Shown here in pieces: positions 44,839 to 53,790 of a stretch of 64,000 nucleotides of DNA. Made by a program: the position numbers and the translations under genes. Source of the stretch: Leptolyngbya sp. FACHB-261 (GTDB lineage Bacteria; Cyanobacteriota; Cyanobacteriia; FACHB-261); the NCBI RefSeq assembly GCF_014696065.1, contig NZ_JACJPL010000031.1, positions 434,001 to 498,000 of the forward strand. Direction: 5' to 3'. Numbering within the stretch: the stretch's first letter is position 1; each line of letters opens with the position of its first letter. The notes under the pieces were generated by a model. That model did not search any database and was not told where the DNA came from. It was given only the letters and a program-made list of their open reading frames with translations.

Positions 44839-45396
44839 ATGCCAACAACATTGAGTAAGGTTGCTTGGTTGCACCAGAAGCGGTTGCACCATCAATCAAA
44901 ATACCGATTGAGCATTTGGCTTGCACTCAGCACCACGCTAGTGCTTTTGCCCTTATTAGGAGCTCAACCAGGGCAGGCTCAGTCCGTTGCTTTTGAAGGC
45001 TGTAAGGTTGGGACTGTGCCAGTAGCAACCCTTGAAGATCCCTCACTCAACGATTTAGCCGTCGCCGTTCGCAACCCAGCGACTGGTTACCCAGAAATTC
45101 GTTATAACCGCGCTGTGGCAGCAAACATTCGCTATCGTACGCGGCTATTTTTTTACGCCCACGAGTGTGCTCACCATGTCCTAGGTCACACAGTCGGACG
45201 TGGTCGTGCCTATCCACGCGCCACTGAGCAGGAGGCTGATTGCTGGGCCATCCGCCAGCTTTACGGCTCCTATTTCAACAATGCTGACCTCAGAGTCCTA
45301 CAGCAAGATCTCACGCGCTTAGGTCGGGCATCGCGAACTCATTTTGGTGGCGCACAACGGGCCAGGAACCTCAACACTTGTCTACGCCGCCGCTAA
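44839..45396 (+). CDS. Exported protein with HExxH motif (putative metallopeptidase)
   Basis: 185 residues. A signal or anchor segment (LSIWLALSTTLVLLPLLGAQ, ending GQAQS) precedes the domain. The segment FFYAHECAHHVLGHTVGRGR contains HECAH, a zinc-binding HExxH, followed by EQEADCWAIRQLYGSYF, where the Glu could be the third ligand as in M48-like enzymes. Three cysteines occur in the mature part. The length is short for M48 proteases and no other family mark is seen, so peptidase activity is inferred only. It lies 135 bases downstream of the rhodopsin on the same strand, but no functional link is evident. Confidence 0.7.
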   Translation: MPTTLSKVAWLHQKRLHHQSKYRLSIWLALSTTLVLLPLLGAQPGQAQSVAFEGCKVGTVPVATLEDPSLNDLAVAVRNPATGYPEIRYNRAVAANIRYRTRLFFYAHECAHHVLGHTVGRGRAYPRATEQEADCWAIRQLYGSYFNNADLRVLQQDLTRLGRASRTHFGGAQRARNLNTCLRRR

Positions 45397-45492
45397 TTCC
45401 TAAAGTCCCCCGAACAGGTCAGGACAGCAGTAAGTACAAATACTAAGATCTACAGGGGGAAGTTTATTGCTCACCAGAGGCTTGGCTCGCTC

Positions 45493-46779
45493 TTGAATAT
45501 TTTCACTACGCTCGATCGTCGCCAGCGTCGGAACCTGGGAGTTCTGTTTACTGCAGGTTTATTGTTCTGGTCTAGCCTAGCTTCGCTACTGCCGGTCTTG
45601 CCGCTTTACCTTCGGGATTTAGGTGGTTCTGAGCAGCAAATTGGTCTAGTTATGGGGGCTTTTGCAGTCGGCGTCCTGCTCTGCCGCGCCTGGGTGGGCC
45701 GGTTGGCCGATCAGCGCAGTCGCAAACTGGCTCTGCTCCTGGGACTGCTAGCGGCCACCATCGCGCCCCTGTGCTACATCGTGGTCAAGACGATGCCATT
45801 GATGGGGTTGAGCCGTGCCCTACATGGCATTAGCATTGCCGCTTTCACAACCGGCTACAGCGCGCTGGTGGTGGACCTCTCACCGGAGCGCAACCGAGGT
45901 GAATTGATCGGCTATATGAGCTTAGTCAATCCTTTAGGCATGGCTATTGGTCCAGCGTTGGGTGGATTTTTGGAAGCCTGGACAGGCTACACACCACTGT
46001 TTCTGCTGTCGGCAGGTTTGGGCTTGGTAGGGCTAGTATGTACCTGGCAGGTTGAGGAGCAACCTCTAGCGCCTAGCATCGCTTTAGATTCAGCCGCAAC
46101 CTCAAGCAAACAGTTTTGGCGGTTGCTGACTAGTCCTCGCGTTCGGATTCCCGCTCTGGTCATGCTCATGGTTGGGCTTGTTTTTGGAGCCCTGAGCACC
46201 TATGTCCCGCTGTTTATTGAGCAGGAACAAGTGAGTTTGAATGCAGGGCTGTTCTACACAGCTATCGCCATTGGTAGCTTTGTAGTGCGTTTTATCACGG
46301 GTCGAGCCTCCGACCGTCATGGGCGTGGGCTGTTTATCAGCCTCAGTTTGGTGTGTTATGCCCTGTCTATGCTGCTGCTCTCACTGGCTAACAGTGCCGA
46401 GGCTTTTCTAATCGCGGGGACTGTGGAAGGGTTAGGGGCAGGTATCCTGTTGCCGACTATGAGCGCTCTAGTCGCTGACCGGGCTAGTCCTTTGGAGCGG
46501 GCGCGGCTGTTCAGTTTGTGTATTGGTGGCTTTGACTTAGGCATTGCGCTCGCTGGACCCTTGTTGGGGACCGTGGCCGCGCAGGCCAGCTTCCGAGCCA
46601 TGTTCGCTTTGGCAGCGACCCTAGCGGGGGCAGCTCTGCTGATCTTCATGACTCAGGCGGGCAAGGATCTGCGCCATTCGCTCCGGTTTGCACTGGGTCG
46701 CGGCCAAGATGTCTATGCTTACCAAGCGCCTGAACCTGAATTGGTACTGGGGCAGTCTCAACCATTGAGCCGCCATTGA
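45493..46779 (+). CDS. Major facilitator superfamily transporter
   Basis: 428 residues with a TTG start. MFS marks are VLPLYLRDLGGSEQQIGLV, the loop GRLADQRSRKLALLLGL and RALHGISIAAFTTGYSALVV in the N-half, and GRASDRHGRGLFISLSLVCY in the C-half. Twelve helices are likely. Its type is that of multidrug or sugar efflux transporters of unknown substrate. The stop is about 55 bases before the egtC start, so the two may be in one transcript. Confidence 0.88.
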   Translation: MNIFTTLDRRQRRNLGVLFTAGLLFWSSLASLLPVLPLYLRDLGGSEQQIGLVMGAFAVGVLLCRAWVGRLADQRSRKLALLLGLLAATIAPLCYIVVKTMPLMGLSRALHGISIAAFTTGYSALVVDLSPERNRGELIGYMSLVNPLGMAIGPALGGFLEAWTGYTPLFLLSAGLGLVGLVCTWQVEEQPLAPSIALDSAATSSKQFWRLLTSPRVRIPALVMLMVGLVFGALSTYVPLFIEQEQVSLNAGLFYTAIAIGSFVVRFITGRASDRHGRGLFISLSLVCYALSMLLLSLANSAEAFLIAGTVEGLGAGILLPTMSALVADRASPLERARLFSLCIGGFDLGIALAGPLLGTVAAQASFRAMFALAATLAGAALLIFMTQAGKDLRHSLRFALGRGQDVYAYQAPEPELVLGQSQPLSRH

Positions 46780-46832
46780 CTTTTGATAGTCTTCAGTTTG
46801 CTCGGCTGTCCAATTTATTTTTTAGGCTTTTT

Positions 46833-47603
46833 ATGTGTCGTCTGACTGCCTATCTAGGGCCCGCGGTTTCGCTGGGAAAACTTTTGTTGGAGCCGGAGCA
46901 TTCGCTATTGGTTCAGAGCTACAAACCGCAAGAAATGGCCAATGCTGTGGTCAATGCAGATGGTTTTGGTGTGGGCTGGTATCACCCTCAACGGCAAATA
47001 CCTCCCTGTGTCTACACCAACATCATACCCATGTGGAATGACATCAACTTCCCCAATCTAGGAACTTACCTGGAGTCTAGCTGTATCTTGGCCAACGTGC
47101 GCAGTGCTACCACGGGCATCGCTGTTGACCAGAGCAATTGCCAGCCGTTTCGCTATGACAATCTGCTGTTTACTCACAATGGCTACATTACCAACTTTCG
47201 CAAGACATTAATGCGGCCTATCCGTGACAGTCTGAGCGACGAATACTACCAAGCCATTCAAGGCACCAGCGATTCAGAACATATCTTTGCGCTGTTTTTG
47301 AATTATTGGCAACAGTCGCAACTGAGTTTGGTCGAAGCCCTGGATAAAACGGTACAGCAGCTAGTGGCTTGGGCAGGAGATTCGGTAGGTCTGGCTCTCA
47401 ACTTGCTGGTCACTGATGGCAACCAGGTGGCAGGGGTTCGGACCAACCATCAGGCCAGCAGTCCCTCCCTGTATTGGCAGCAGGGAGAAGCGGCATTGAT
47501 TGCCTCAGAACCTCTGTCTCCAGAGCAAGCTTGGTCCCCTTGCCCAGACCATCATTTGTTGAGTGTTAATCGCTCAGGTCAATTTCAGTTTGAAGCACTC
47601 TGA
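46833..47603 (+). CDS. egtC: Ergothioneine biosynthesis amidohydrolase EgtC (class II glutamine amidotransferase fold)
   Basis: 256 residues from the ATG at 46833, because maturation would expose Cys2 (MCRLTAYLG) as the N-terminal nucleophile. NADGFGVGWYHPQRQ, NVRSATTGIAV and FTHNGYITNFRKT are typical of EgtC and not of Gln-dependent synthases. It removes the gamma-glutamyl group from gamma-glutamyl-hercynylcysteine sulfoxide. It therefore implies an EgtB that uses gamma-glutamylcysteine, and an EgtB-like gene does follow downstream. A hairpin terminator stands between the two genes. Confidence 0.87.
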   Translation: MCRLTAYLGPAVSLGKLLLEPEHSLLVQSYKPQEMANAVVNADGFGVGWYHPQRQIPPCVYTNIIPMWNDINFPNLGTYLESSCILANVRSATTGIAVDQSNCQPFRYDNLLFTHNGYITNFRKTLMRPIRDSLSDEYYQAIQGTSDSEHIFALFLNYWQQSQLSLVEALDKTVQQLVAWAGDSVGLALNLLVTDGNQVAGVRTNHQASSPSLYWQQGEAALIASEPLSPEQAWSPCPDHHLLSVNRSGQFQFEAL

Positions 47604-47643
47604 TTTAGGTGCTTCAGCTACGGGTTAGCTAAAAACTTTACAA

Positions 47644-47670
47644 CTCAGGGGCGGTGGACCAGCCCCTGAG
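47644..47670 (+). terminator. Hairpin terminator after egtC
   Basis: CTCAGGGGC (47644-47652) pairs with GCCCCTGAG (47662-47670), followed by CTGTTT. It stands about 40 bases after the egtC stop. Confidence 0.7.
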
Positions 47671-47988
47671 CTGTTTCACCCATAAGAAAATTAAATTAGA
47701 GGTTTGAGCTAATTTCTCATCTATTTCTAAGCTTTTCATCCAATGTTTTTAGGTAGTCTGAGTTCAATACCAATGGAGCAGAGAGCTTAAGTTCCCATAT
47801 CGCCAGTTTTGCCTTCTAGAAAACCCAGTAATCCTAGGGGGATTGCAGAGTTTTCTTTGATATAGAAGATTCTGATTATGAAGCGATAGTCAGTACAAAA
47901 TTAGGGTTTACAGTAGAATTTTTTAAGTAAGGCAGGCGTGACTTAATGCTCATGCTTGCTTAATCTCTATCAAGTTATACCCCCGCTG
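47671..47988. promoter_or_regulatory. Upstream region of egtB
   Basis: About 320 bases without a gene between the egtC terminator and egtB. A-T rich runs near 47880-47920 (TTAGGGTTTACAGTAGAATTTTTTAAG) may hold the egtB promoter. I see no clean -35/-10 pair. Confidence 0.35.
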
Positions 47989-49158
47989 ATGAATCACACC
48001 CTGAGCCCTAATGCTCCGCCACTCTCAGCCCAGCAATCGCATCTGAAAGCGGCAATTCAGGCAGAGCTAACCCAGACCCGAGTCCATACTTTAAGCCTGT
48101 TTGACGCTATTGATGAGCAAGATTTTTGCAGACAATTTCACCCAGATTTCAGTCCCGTGGGTTGGCATCTAGGCCACATTGGTTATACCGAAGCTTTTTG
48201 GCTGCTAGGGCAATGCCAGGGCGAAACAGCATTGGTTCAGGAGTACGAACCAATCTTTTCGGCGGTGCAATCAGTCAAGCATGAGCGAATCTATTTGCCG
48301 CCCCGCTCAGACATTCTGGACTATCTCAGCCGAGTGCAAGAGGCTAGCTTGCAGTTATTGCACAGCACTAACTTCGATCCTGAGCACTGGTTGTTGCGCC
48401 GAGCCCAGGTGTTTTACCAGGTTTTGCAGCACGAATACCAGCACAGCGAAACGGTTGTGATTGTGCAGCGCTTGATGGGTCAGCGAGGGCTAGGGCCTCA
48501 GTTTGTGTCCCCAAGTGCGCCTGCCGCACCCCTACACATCCCTGCTGGGACCCTAGAAATGGGCGATGAAGGTCCTAGAGCTTACGACAACGAGCATCCT
48601 ATTCACCCGGTGTCCGTCAAAGAGTTCTGGATTGACGCGGCACCTGTGAGCGTTGAACAATATGCTTGCTTCATTAAGGCCGGGGGATACCAGCAGCCTT
48701 GGCTATGGTCCGAGGATGGCTGGGCCTGGCGGGAAGCACACAGCATTCAGGCGCCGCTGTGCTGGTCTGAGCAGAAATTAGAGGCACCCCTCTGCCATGT
48801 CAGCGCCTATGAGGCAGAAGCCTATGCTCGCTGGGTGGGCAAACGCTTACCGACTGAAGCAGAGTGGGAGCAAGCCGCGCGGACTGGCTTACAGGATATC
48901 GGTGCGGTTTGGGAATGGACCGCGAGCACCTTCACCCCCTATCCTGGTTTCCGGCCCTATCCCTACGCTGGCTACTCAGCTGCTTACTTTGATGGACAGC
49001 ATCGCGTATTACGCGGCGGATCTTGGGCTACGGCTCGGCCCTTGGTCCGGGCCTCATTCCGTAACTGGTATCACCCTTGGGTTAGGCAAATTTTTGCAGG
49101 CTTTCGCTGTGTCTCGTCTAGTTGCCCTGATTCTGAGGGGCAATGTTCCAAACAGTGA
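47989..49158 (+). CDS. egtB: Ergothioneine-type sulfoxide synthase EgtB-like (DinB_2 plus FGE-sulfatase domains)
   Basis: 389 residues from the ATG at 47989 (the frame is open 11 codons further). The N-terminal DinB-like domain holds the iron ligand motif: His60 and His63 in GWHLGHI, and HEYQHSE with His148, His152 and Glu154 (HX3HXE). The C-terminal formylglycine-generating-enzyme-like domain (about 185-380) shows RLPTEAEWEQAART, GAVWEWTAST, RVLRGGSWAT and RNWYHPWVRQIFAGFRC. EgtB oxidatively couples hercynine with a thiol. The thiol here would be gamma-glutamylcysteine, given EgtC. The methyltransferase EgtD is not in this window. Some cyanobacterial homologues have OvoA-like activity, so regiochemistry is not certain. 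Confidence 0.87.
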   Translation: MNHTLSPNAPPLSAQQSHLKAAIQAELTQTRVHTLSLFDAIDEQDFCRQFHPDFSPVGWHLGHIGYTEAFWLLGQCQGETALVQEYEPIFSAVQSVKHERIYLPPRSDILDYLSRVQEASLQLLHSTNFDPEHWLLRRAQVFYQVLQHEYQHSETVVIVQRLMGQRGLGPQFVSPSAPAAPLHIPAGTLEMGDEGPRAYDNEHPIHPVSVKEFWIDAAPVSVEQYACFIKAGGYQQPWLWSEDGWAWREAHSIQAPLCWSEQKLEAPLCHVSAYEAEAYARWVGKRLPTEAEWEQAARTGLQDIGAVWEWTASTFTPYPGFRPYPYAGYSAAYFDGQHRVLRGGSWATARPLVRASFRNWYHPWVRQIFAGFRCVSSSCPDSEGQCSKQ

Positions 49159-49200
49159 AACTGGGTTCAGCGTTTGCTAAGTAGAGCAGGCAGAACAGGC

Positions 49201-49986
49201 ATGGGTATTGCAGAAGCCAGACTTCCCAATGGCTTAAAAGTTGCTTATCTAAATCAATTGGAGCTGAATTTTCTTTACCGCGAGATTTTTGAGCAGCAGG
49301 TTTATTTGCGTCATGGCATCACGGTCAAGCCTGGAGACTGTGTGTTCGATGTGGGTGCCAATATCGGCCTATTCTCACTGTTACTGAGTCAAGCGTCTCC
49401 AGAGTTAAATCTTTACTGTTTCGAGCCCATCCCAGCCGTATTCAAGGCATTGCAGCGCAATAGTTTCCTGCATTTTTCCAACGCTACGCTCTTGAATCTC
49501 GGCTTGTCTCAAAGCTCTGGAGCAGCAAGTCTAACCTATTACCAGAAATGCAGTGGTTGGTCTACGCTCTATCCTGATCCAGAGGAAGTTACAGAGTCAC
49601 TGCGCACCTATGCCGGCAACTCGGGCAGCCTGTTGCCCTGGCTCCGGCGGCTTATTGCCACGCGGCTAGCCAAGCGCCTGCTGTCAGAGCAGCAGACTAT
49701 AACTTGTCAACTCAAAACGCTCTCTGAAGTCATTCAAGATCAGAACATCAGCCAAATTAATTTGCTCAAAATTGATGCTGAAAGAAGTGAATTAGATATT
49801 CTGCTGGGCATTCAGCCGCGTGACTGGCCTAAAATCCAACAGCTTGTGCTCGAAGTTCAGGATCTTGAAAACAGAGTTGTGAGCATTGAAACCATGCTCA
49901 AACAACAGGGTTTTACAGTGACCGCTGAACAGCAGCCAGAGCTGAAAGATACCGTTTACTACAACGTCTACGCAACCAGGCTTTAG
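49201..49986 (+). CDS. FkbM-family methyltransferase
   Basis: 261 residues from the ATG at 49201. SAM-binding motif VFDVGANIGLFSLLLSQ, then FEPIPAVFKALQRNS, LNLGLSQSSGAAS and INLLKIDAERSELDILLGIQ, all standard for the FkbM group. The substrate is usually an O- or N-position on a sugar or a natural product. It lies 42 bases downstream of egtB and in the same direction. It is not EgtD: it lacks the EgtD fold, and the FkbM C-terminal elements are clear. It may be in the same transcript as egtB without being part of its pathway. Confidence 0.85.
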   Translation: MGIAEARLPNGLKVAYLNQLELNFLYREIFEQQVYLRHGITVKPGDCVFDVGANIGLFSLLLSQASPELNLYCFEPIPAVFKALQRNSFLHFSNATLLNLGLSQSSGAASLTYYQKCSGWSTLYPDPEEVTESLRTYAGNSGSLLPWLRRLIATRLAKRLLSEQQTITCQLKTLSEVIQDQNISQINLLKIDAERSELDILLGIQPRDWPKIQQLVLEVQDLENRVVSIETMLKQQGFTVTAEQQPELKDTVYYNVYATRL

Positions 49987-50086
49987 GGCTTAGCTTCAGA
50001 AGCCGGTATCCTCAAGCAGTCGTAGAACAAAGGGTTGGTCTATCTTTGAAGCCATAGAAGCCCTATGCCCTAGTTAGCCAGCCCCC

Positions 50087-50827
50087 ATGCCTGAAGTTCA
50101 ACAAGTGTCCATTGTGATTCCGGCTCTGAATGAAGCAGCCTGTTTGGGACAAACCTTACGTCAACTTAGCATTCTAGATCCTCCCGCTTGGGAGGTACTT
50201 GTGGTAGACGGAGGCAGTGAAGATGAGACTGTAGCGATTGCTGAGAGCTTGGGCGTTAAAGTGCTCTACTCCTGCAAACAGGGACGTTCAGTTCAAATGA
50301 ATCAAGGGGCCCAAGCGGCTAGTGGCGACATTCTCTGCTTTCTACATGCAGATACTGTCGTGCCTAGTGATCTGATCGCTGTGATCCGACAAGCACTTGC
50401 CAATCCGACTGTTTCCTGCGGTGGCTTCATCACCTTGATTGCAGGTTCAACCCATACTCATTGGGGTGTTTCACTACATAACTATCTCAAAACTTTCTAC
50501 GCACCACTACTATTTCGACCCCATCTATTTTTTAAGGGATTACGGTTGTTGTTTGGCGATCAGGTAATGTTCTGCCGTCGTGAAGACTTTCAGGCCTGTG
50601 GTGGTTTTGATCCGACTCTGCCCATTATGGAAGAAGCTGATTTATGCATTAAATTAGTCCAGCGGGGCCGGATTCGCTTAATCAATCGAACAGTATTAAC
50701 CTCTGATCGTCGTATTGCTCGTTGGGGGCCTTGGAAAGCAACTGCACTCCACTTGATGATCGGCTTTCTCTGGGGGTTTGGCGTGGATGCAGCCTACCTC
50801 AAACGCTTCTATCAAGACTTCCGCTGA
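50087..50827 (+). CDS. TIGR04283-type family 2 glycosyltransferase (arsenosugar-pathway-like)
   Basis: 246 residues. VSIVIPALNEAACLGQTLRQ, EVLVVDGGSEDETVAIAESL, GRSVQMNQGAQAASGDILCF, LHADTVVP and LFGDQVMFCRREDFQACGGF, then LPIMEEADLCIKL make up the recognised pattern of the TIGR04283 group. That group is often linked to arsenosugar synthesis. No ArsM or ArsS (radical SAM) gene is in the window, so the pathway assignment is uncertain and any hydrophilic glycosylation is possible. It ends by overlapping the convergent DUF547 gene by 16 bases. Confidence 0.8.
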   Translation: MPEVQQVSIVIPALNEAACLGQTLRQLSILDPPAWEVLVVDGGSEDETVAIAESLGVKVLYSCKQGRSVQMNQGAQAASGDILCFLHADTVVPSDLIAVIRQALANPTVSCGGFITLIAGSTHTHWGVSLHNYLKTFYAPLLFRPHLFFKGLRLLFGDQVMFCRREDFQACGGFDPTLPIMEEADLCIKLVQRGRIRLINRTVLTSDRRIARWGPWKATALHLMIGFLWGFGVDAAYLKRFYQDFR

Positions 50828-51513
50828 TTGAGGCTCCAATCATAAGGCAGGTAGCGAATCTGCGGCAAAGGCTCAGTCGAAAAATCTGTTTTGAGATAGC
50901 GGCGAATGTAGTCTGGTGCAGAAGGTGCGACCCGGCAAAAGTCATCCCGGTACCATTTTAAAATTTGGCTGCAATGCAGTGTATTGGTTTCAGGTTCGTA
51001 GTGAACTTTCTCAGGATTATTAATAAAGCGGCTCGCATCTTCCTCTAGTTGCTGCCGGACCTGCTCTGGCCAGTAAGCACCAGCCCTTAATAATGGACAA
51101 CCAACCGATGCACAAACCAGAGCAAAATGAATCCGAGGTTCAGCAAAATCACGACGCAGAATATTATGTTCAATCTGATTTAAACTCAACCGTCTCTTAG
51201 CTACAACATAAGTAGGCTTCAGAAAAAACCATAAAAAAGCAGGCCAATTGGGAACACCTAAAATCCTTGGCCGAATTGAATCAATCGGATAACGGCTTAA
51301 GACATCGGAAATTGCGCAAGCATTGTAGGCATTCACCCAGAAAGCCAACTGGAAATCGGTATCTGGTTGAGTCTGTAGGTCGAAGCTGGCCAACTCCGCC
51401 AGCCATGGTGTCAAAGCGTCCGGCTGCTCATTTTGCCAGGCCCCATAATCTACCCGGCCCTGATCATCCACGTATTGCCGGAGCAGCGAATCCCAGACAG
51501 AGAAGTTCAGCAT
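50812..51513 (-). CDS. DUF547 domain protein
   Basis: 233 residues. NFSVWDSLLRQYVDDQGRVD, then FQLAFWVNAYNACAISDVLS, YVVAKRRLSLNQIEHNILRR and RIHFALVCASVGCPLLRAGA form the DUF547 core. The central NAYNA and CAS.GCP motifs are conserved, with a papain-like architecture suspected but no proven activity. It begins with no signal peptide, so it is likely cytosolic or peripheral. It is convergent with the glycosyltransferase gene and overlaps it by 16 bases. Confidence 0.87.
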   Translation of the reverse strand: MLNFSVWDSLLRQYVDDQGRVDYGAWQNEQPDALTPWLAELASFDLQTQPDTDFQLAFWVNAYNACAISDVLSRYPIDSIRPRILGVPNWPAFLWFFLKPTYVVAKRRLSLNQIEHNILRRDFAEPRIHFALVCASVGCPLLRAGAYWPEQVRQQLEEDASRFINNPEKVHYEPETNTLHCSQILKWYRDDFCRVAPSAPDYIRRYLKTDFSTEPLPQIRYLPYDWSLNQRKS

Positions 51514-51692
51514 GTTTTTAGCTTACGCAATCCGTTGAATGTGTGGGCCTAACTATCGTGACTTAAGTATCGCGGCCTAAGTATCCTGGCCCGAGTATAT
51601 TGGTCTACCGGGATAATGCGACAGGCATATTAGTACGCTAAGGTGCTTGCCGCTCTGGTCTGAGCCTTGTTGTCCCTACTCCGAGATCCATC

Positions 51693-52544
51693 ATGGTGCG
51701 TCTATCTCAGAAGGCTCTGCGTACTCAGGGTGTTGCCCTACTGGTTGCGATCACAGTGGTCTGGGGAACCACGTTTCCCCTGCTGAAAGGTGCAGTTGAA
51801 AGTCTTTCCCCTGCGGTTCTAATTGGCAGCCGCTTTGTGATTGCGGCCTTAGCTTTGGCACCATTCGTGCGTCTGAATATAACCCTGCTGCGAGATGGCC
51901 TCTTGCTGGGGCTGCTACTCTTTGCTGCGTTTGCGACCCAGGTGCTTGGTCTCGAAACCACCTCAGCTAACCGGGCAGCCTTTATCACCGCTCTGAACGT
52001 CATTCTGGTGCCTTTGTTGGAACCACTGCTGGGCCGACGTCTGCCCCATGTAGCTCTCGTAGCAGCAGGGCTGGCTCTTACTGGGATTGGCATTATGTCT
52101 TGGGAGGGGGGAAGCTGGGTGGTGGGTGATTTCTGGATGCTCGGCTGTGCCCTGAGCTACGCGCTCTACATCCTCCTGCTGGAAGCAGTAACACCGCAGC
52201 ATGCACCACTCAGCCTGAGTGCGGTTCAACTCGCTGTAGTCGCCCTATTAGGTCTAGGCTGGTCAGCCCCAGCGCTGCTAGAGCAATGGCCTGCCGTAAG
52301 GGCCAACTTCACTGCGGTGCTCTACCTGGGACTGATTGCTACTGCCATCGCTACCTGGGTGCAGGCCGTGGCTCAACGTTGGCTCTCAGCCTCAGAAACA
52401 GCATTGATTTACGCCCTAGAGCCGGTATTTGCGGCTGTGTTCTCCTTTTGGTTGCTCGGCGAGAGTTTGGGAGTGCGTGGGCTACTGGGGGCTGGCTTAG
52501 TCTTGGGCGCAACTGTTTTAAGTCAGGTGCGCCGCGAGAGCTAG
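51693..52544 (+). CDS. EamA/DMT-family transporter
   Basis: 283 residues. Two EamA repeats are clear: VALLVAITVVWGTTFPLLKG in the first half and WLSASETALIYALEPVFAAV in the second, with about ten membrane helices. The drug/metabolite transporters of this type export or import amino acids, nucleotide sugars or toxins. The substrate cannot be predicted. The gene begins a short block with the NAD(P)-binding gene, 51 bases apart. Confidence 0.88.
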   Translation: MVRLSQKALRTQGVALLVAITVVWGTTFPLLKGAVESLSPAVLIGSRFVIAALALAPFVRLNITLLRDGLLLGLLLFAAFATQVLGLETTSANRAAFITALNVILVPLLEPLLGRRLPHVALVAAGLALTGIGIMSWEGGSWVVGDFWMLGCALSYALYILLLEAVTPQHAPLSLSAVQLAVVALLGLGWSAPALLEQWPAVRANFTAVLYLGLIATAIATWVQAVAQRWLSASETALIYALEPVFAAVFSFWLLGESLGVRGLLGAGLVLGATVLSQVRRES

Positions 52545-52595
52545 AAGCTTACAATCGCTGGAGCAACTCTCTTGCGTCGAAGGGTTTTGAGAATT

Positions 52596-53270
52596 ATGGG
52601 TGCTCCTTACATTTTTCTAGCCGGGGCGAGCCGAGGCGTTGGCCTAGAGATTGCTCGCTGTTTGAGCCAGCAGCAATACGGGGTCAAAGCGCTTCTGCGC
52701 CACGAGGCAGCTCGTACTCAGCTGGAAGCTTTGGGCATAACGGTTGCGATCGGTGATGCACTTGATGTGCCTGCGGTCGAGCAAGCAATGCTGGGTGATA
52801 CCCCTATCGAAACCGTGATCAGTACGATTGGCGGTTTGCCCCAAGATGGGAAGCGAGCAGATTATTTGGGCAACAGGAATCTGATCGATGCGGCCCGCAA
52901 AGTCGGTGCCAAAAGATTCATCTTGATTTCTTCAATTGGCGCTGGCAATAGCGCCATTGCGATCGCGCCTCATGTTTTAGAAACCTTAGCCACTGTATTG
53001 GCAGAAAAGGAAAAAGCAGAAAACCATTTGATTGCTAGTGGCTTGGTTTATACCATCATCCGCCCTGGTGGTCTGCAATCAGGACCTGCTACCGGCAACG
53101 GTTTGTTGACCGAAGATCCTGCGGTGGCAGGCAGCATTTACCGGGCCGATGTCGCCCAGTTAGTTTGCCAGTGCCTCACCTCAGAACGGGCCAACAACAA
53201 AGTTCTCTCAGCCGTTGATCGACAGATGCTCTATGGCCAACCGGTCTTTGAGGAATTTCAGTTGAGTTAG
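52596..53270 (+). CDS. NAD(P)-binding SDR-like (NmrA/atypical) protein
   Basis: 224 residues from the ATG at 52596. A Rossmann start, YIFLAGASRGVGLEIARCLS, is followed by VIGDAL-type AIGDALDVPAVEQAM, VISTIGGLPQDGK and FILISSIGAGNSA. YTIIRPGGLQSGPATG and IYRADVAQLVCQCLTS are typical of NmrA/ycf39-like atypical short-chain dehydrogenases. A catalytic YxxxK is absent, so it may be a redox sensor or a divergent reductase. It contains a HIP1 site at 52959-52966. Confidence 0.85.
   Translation: MGAPYIFLAGASRGVGLEIARCLSQQQYGVKALLRHEAARTQLEALGITVAIGDALDVPAVEQAMLGDTPIETVISTIGGLPQDGKRADYLGNRNLIDAARKVGAKRFILISSIGAGNSAIAIAPHVLETLATVLAEKEKAENHLIASGLVYTIIRPGGLQSGPATGNGLLTEDPAVAGSIYRADVAQLVCQCLTSERANNKVLSAVDRQMLYGQPVFEEFQLS
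52959..52966. repeat. HIP1 octamer GCGATCGC
   Basis: Perfect copy inside the SDR-like gene. Confidence 0.8.
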
Positions 53271-53387
53271 GCCCGTGTGGGGAGTGGTTTTAGGTTTTCA
53301 CTGCACACTGATACACTAATTTTGCAGCCTGCAAACTGGCTTCCCGAAGCTTTTGTGATCTCCCAACCTTTTCCAATCAATTAGGCT

Positions 53388-53672
53388 ATGTCTGAACCTT
53401 TTTCAACTGAAATTAGTCAACGCATCTGCGCGCACATGAATCAGGACCATACAGATGCCATCGCCCTTTACGCCAAAACCTTTGGTGGGGCACCAGAAGT
53501 GACAGTTGCAGAAATGGTTTCCATTGATGCTCAAGGTATGAACTTGATGACTGAACTCAAGGGCGCTGTCGTCCCCCTGCGCATTAACTTTGACCATGTG
53601 CTCAAAGATGCTGAGGATGCTCACCACACCCTGATCGCAATGCTGAAGCAGGCACAAACCCAGCTTCGCTAG
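53388..53672 (+). CDS. DUF2470 domain protein
   Basis: 94 residues. ICAHMNQDHTDAIALYAKTF and EMVSIDAQGMNLMT, then VVPLRINFDHVLKDAEDAHH form the DUF2470 pattern, with a conserved HMN.DH motif. In other proteins the domain accompanies pyridoxamine-oxidase-like heme-degrading or heme-binding folds (HugZ), and in plants it is linked to tetrapyrrole regulation. Alone here, its role is unknown. It is 118 bases after the SDR-like gene. Confidence 0.86.
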   Translation: MSEPFSTEISQRICAHMNQDHTDAIALYAKTFGGAPEVTVAEMVSIDAQGMNLMTELKGAVVPLRINFDHVLKDAEDAHHTLIAMLKQAQTQLR

Positions 53673-53790
53673 TTCAGTAGACGTTTAAGGTAGCTCTGAG
53701 GCAGCTCTAAAGGCAGCAAAAAGTTGAGATCGCTGAGGTATCCCAAGCCAGGTATCGCTAAGCTGGGAAGTAAGGATTGAGAGGTGTACG

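Noticed and set aside
49201-49986. Methyltransferase considered as the missing EgtD
   Set aside because: The SAM motif and downstream elements are of the FkbM type and not of the histidine methyltransferase fold.
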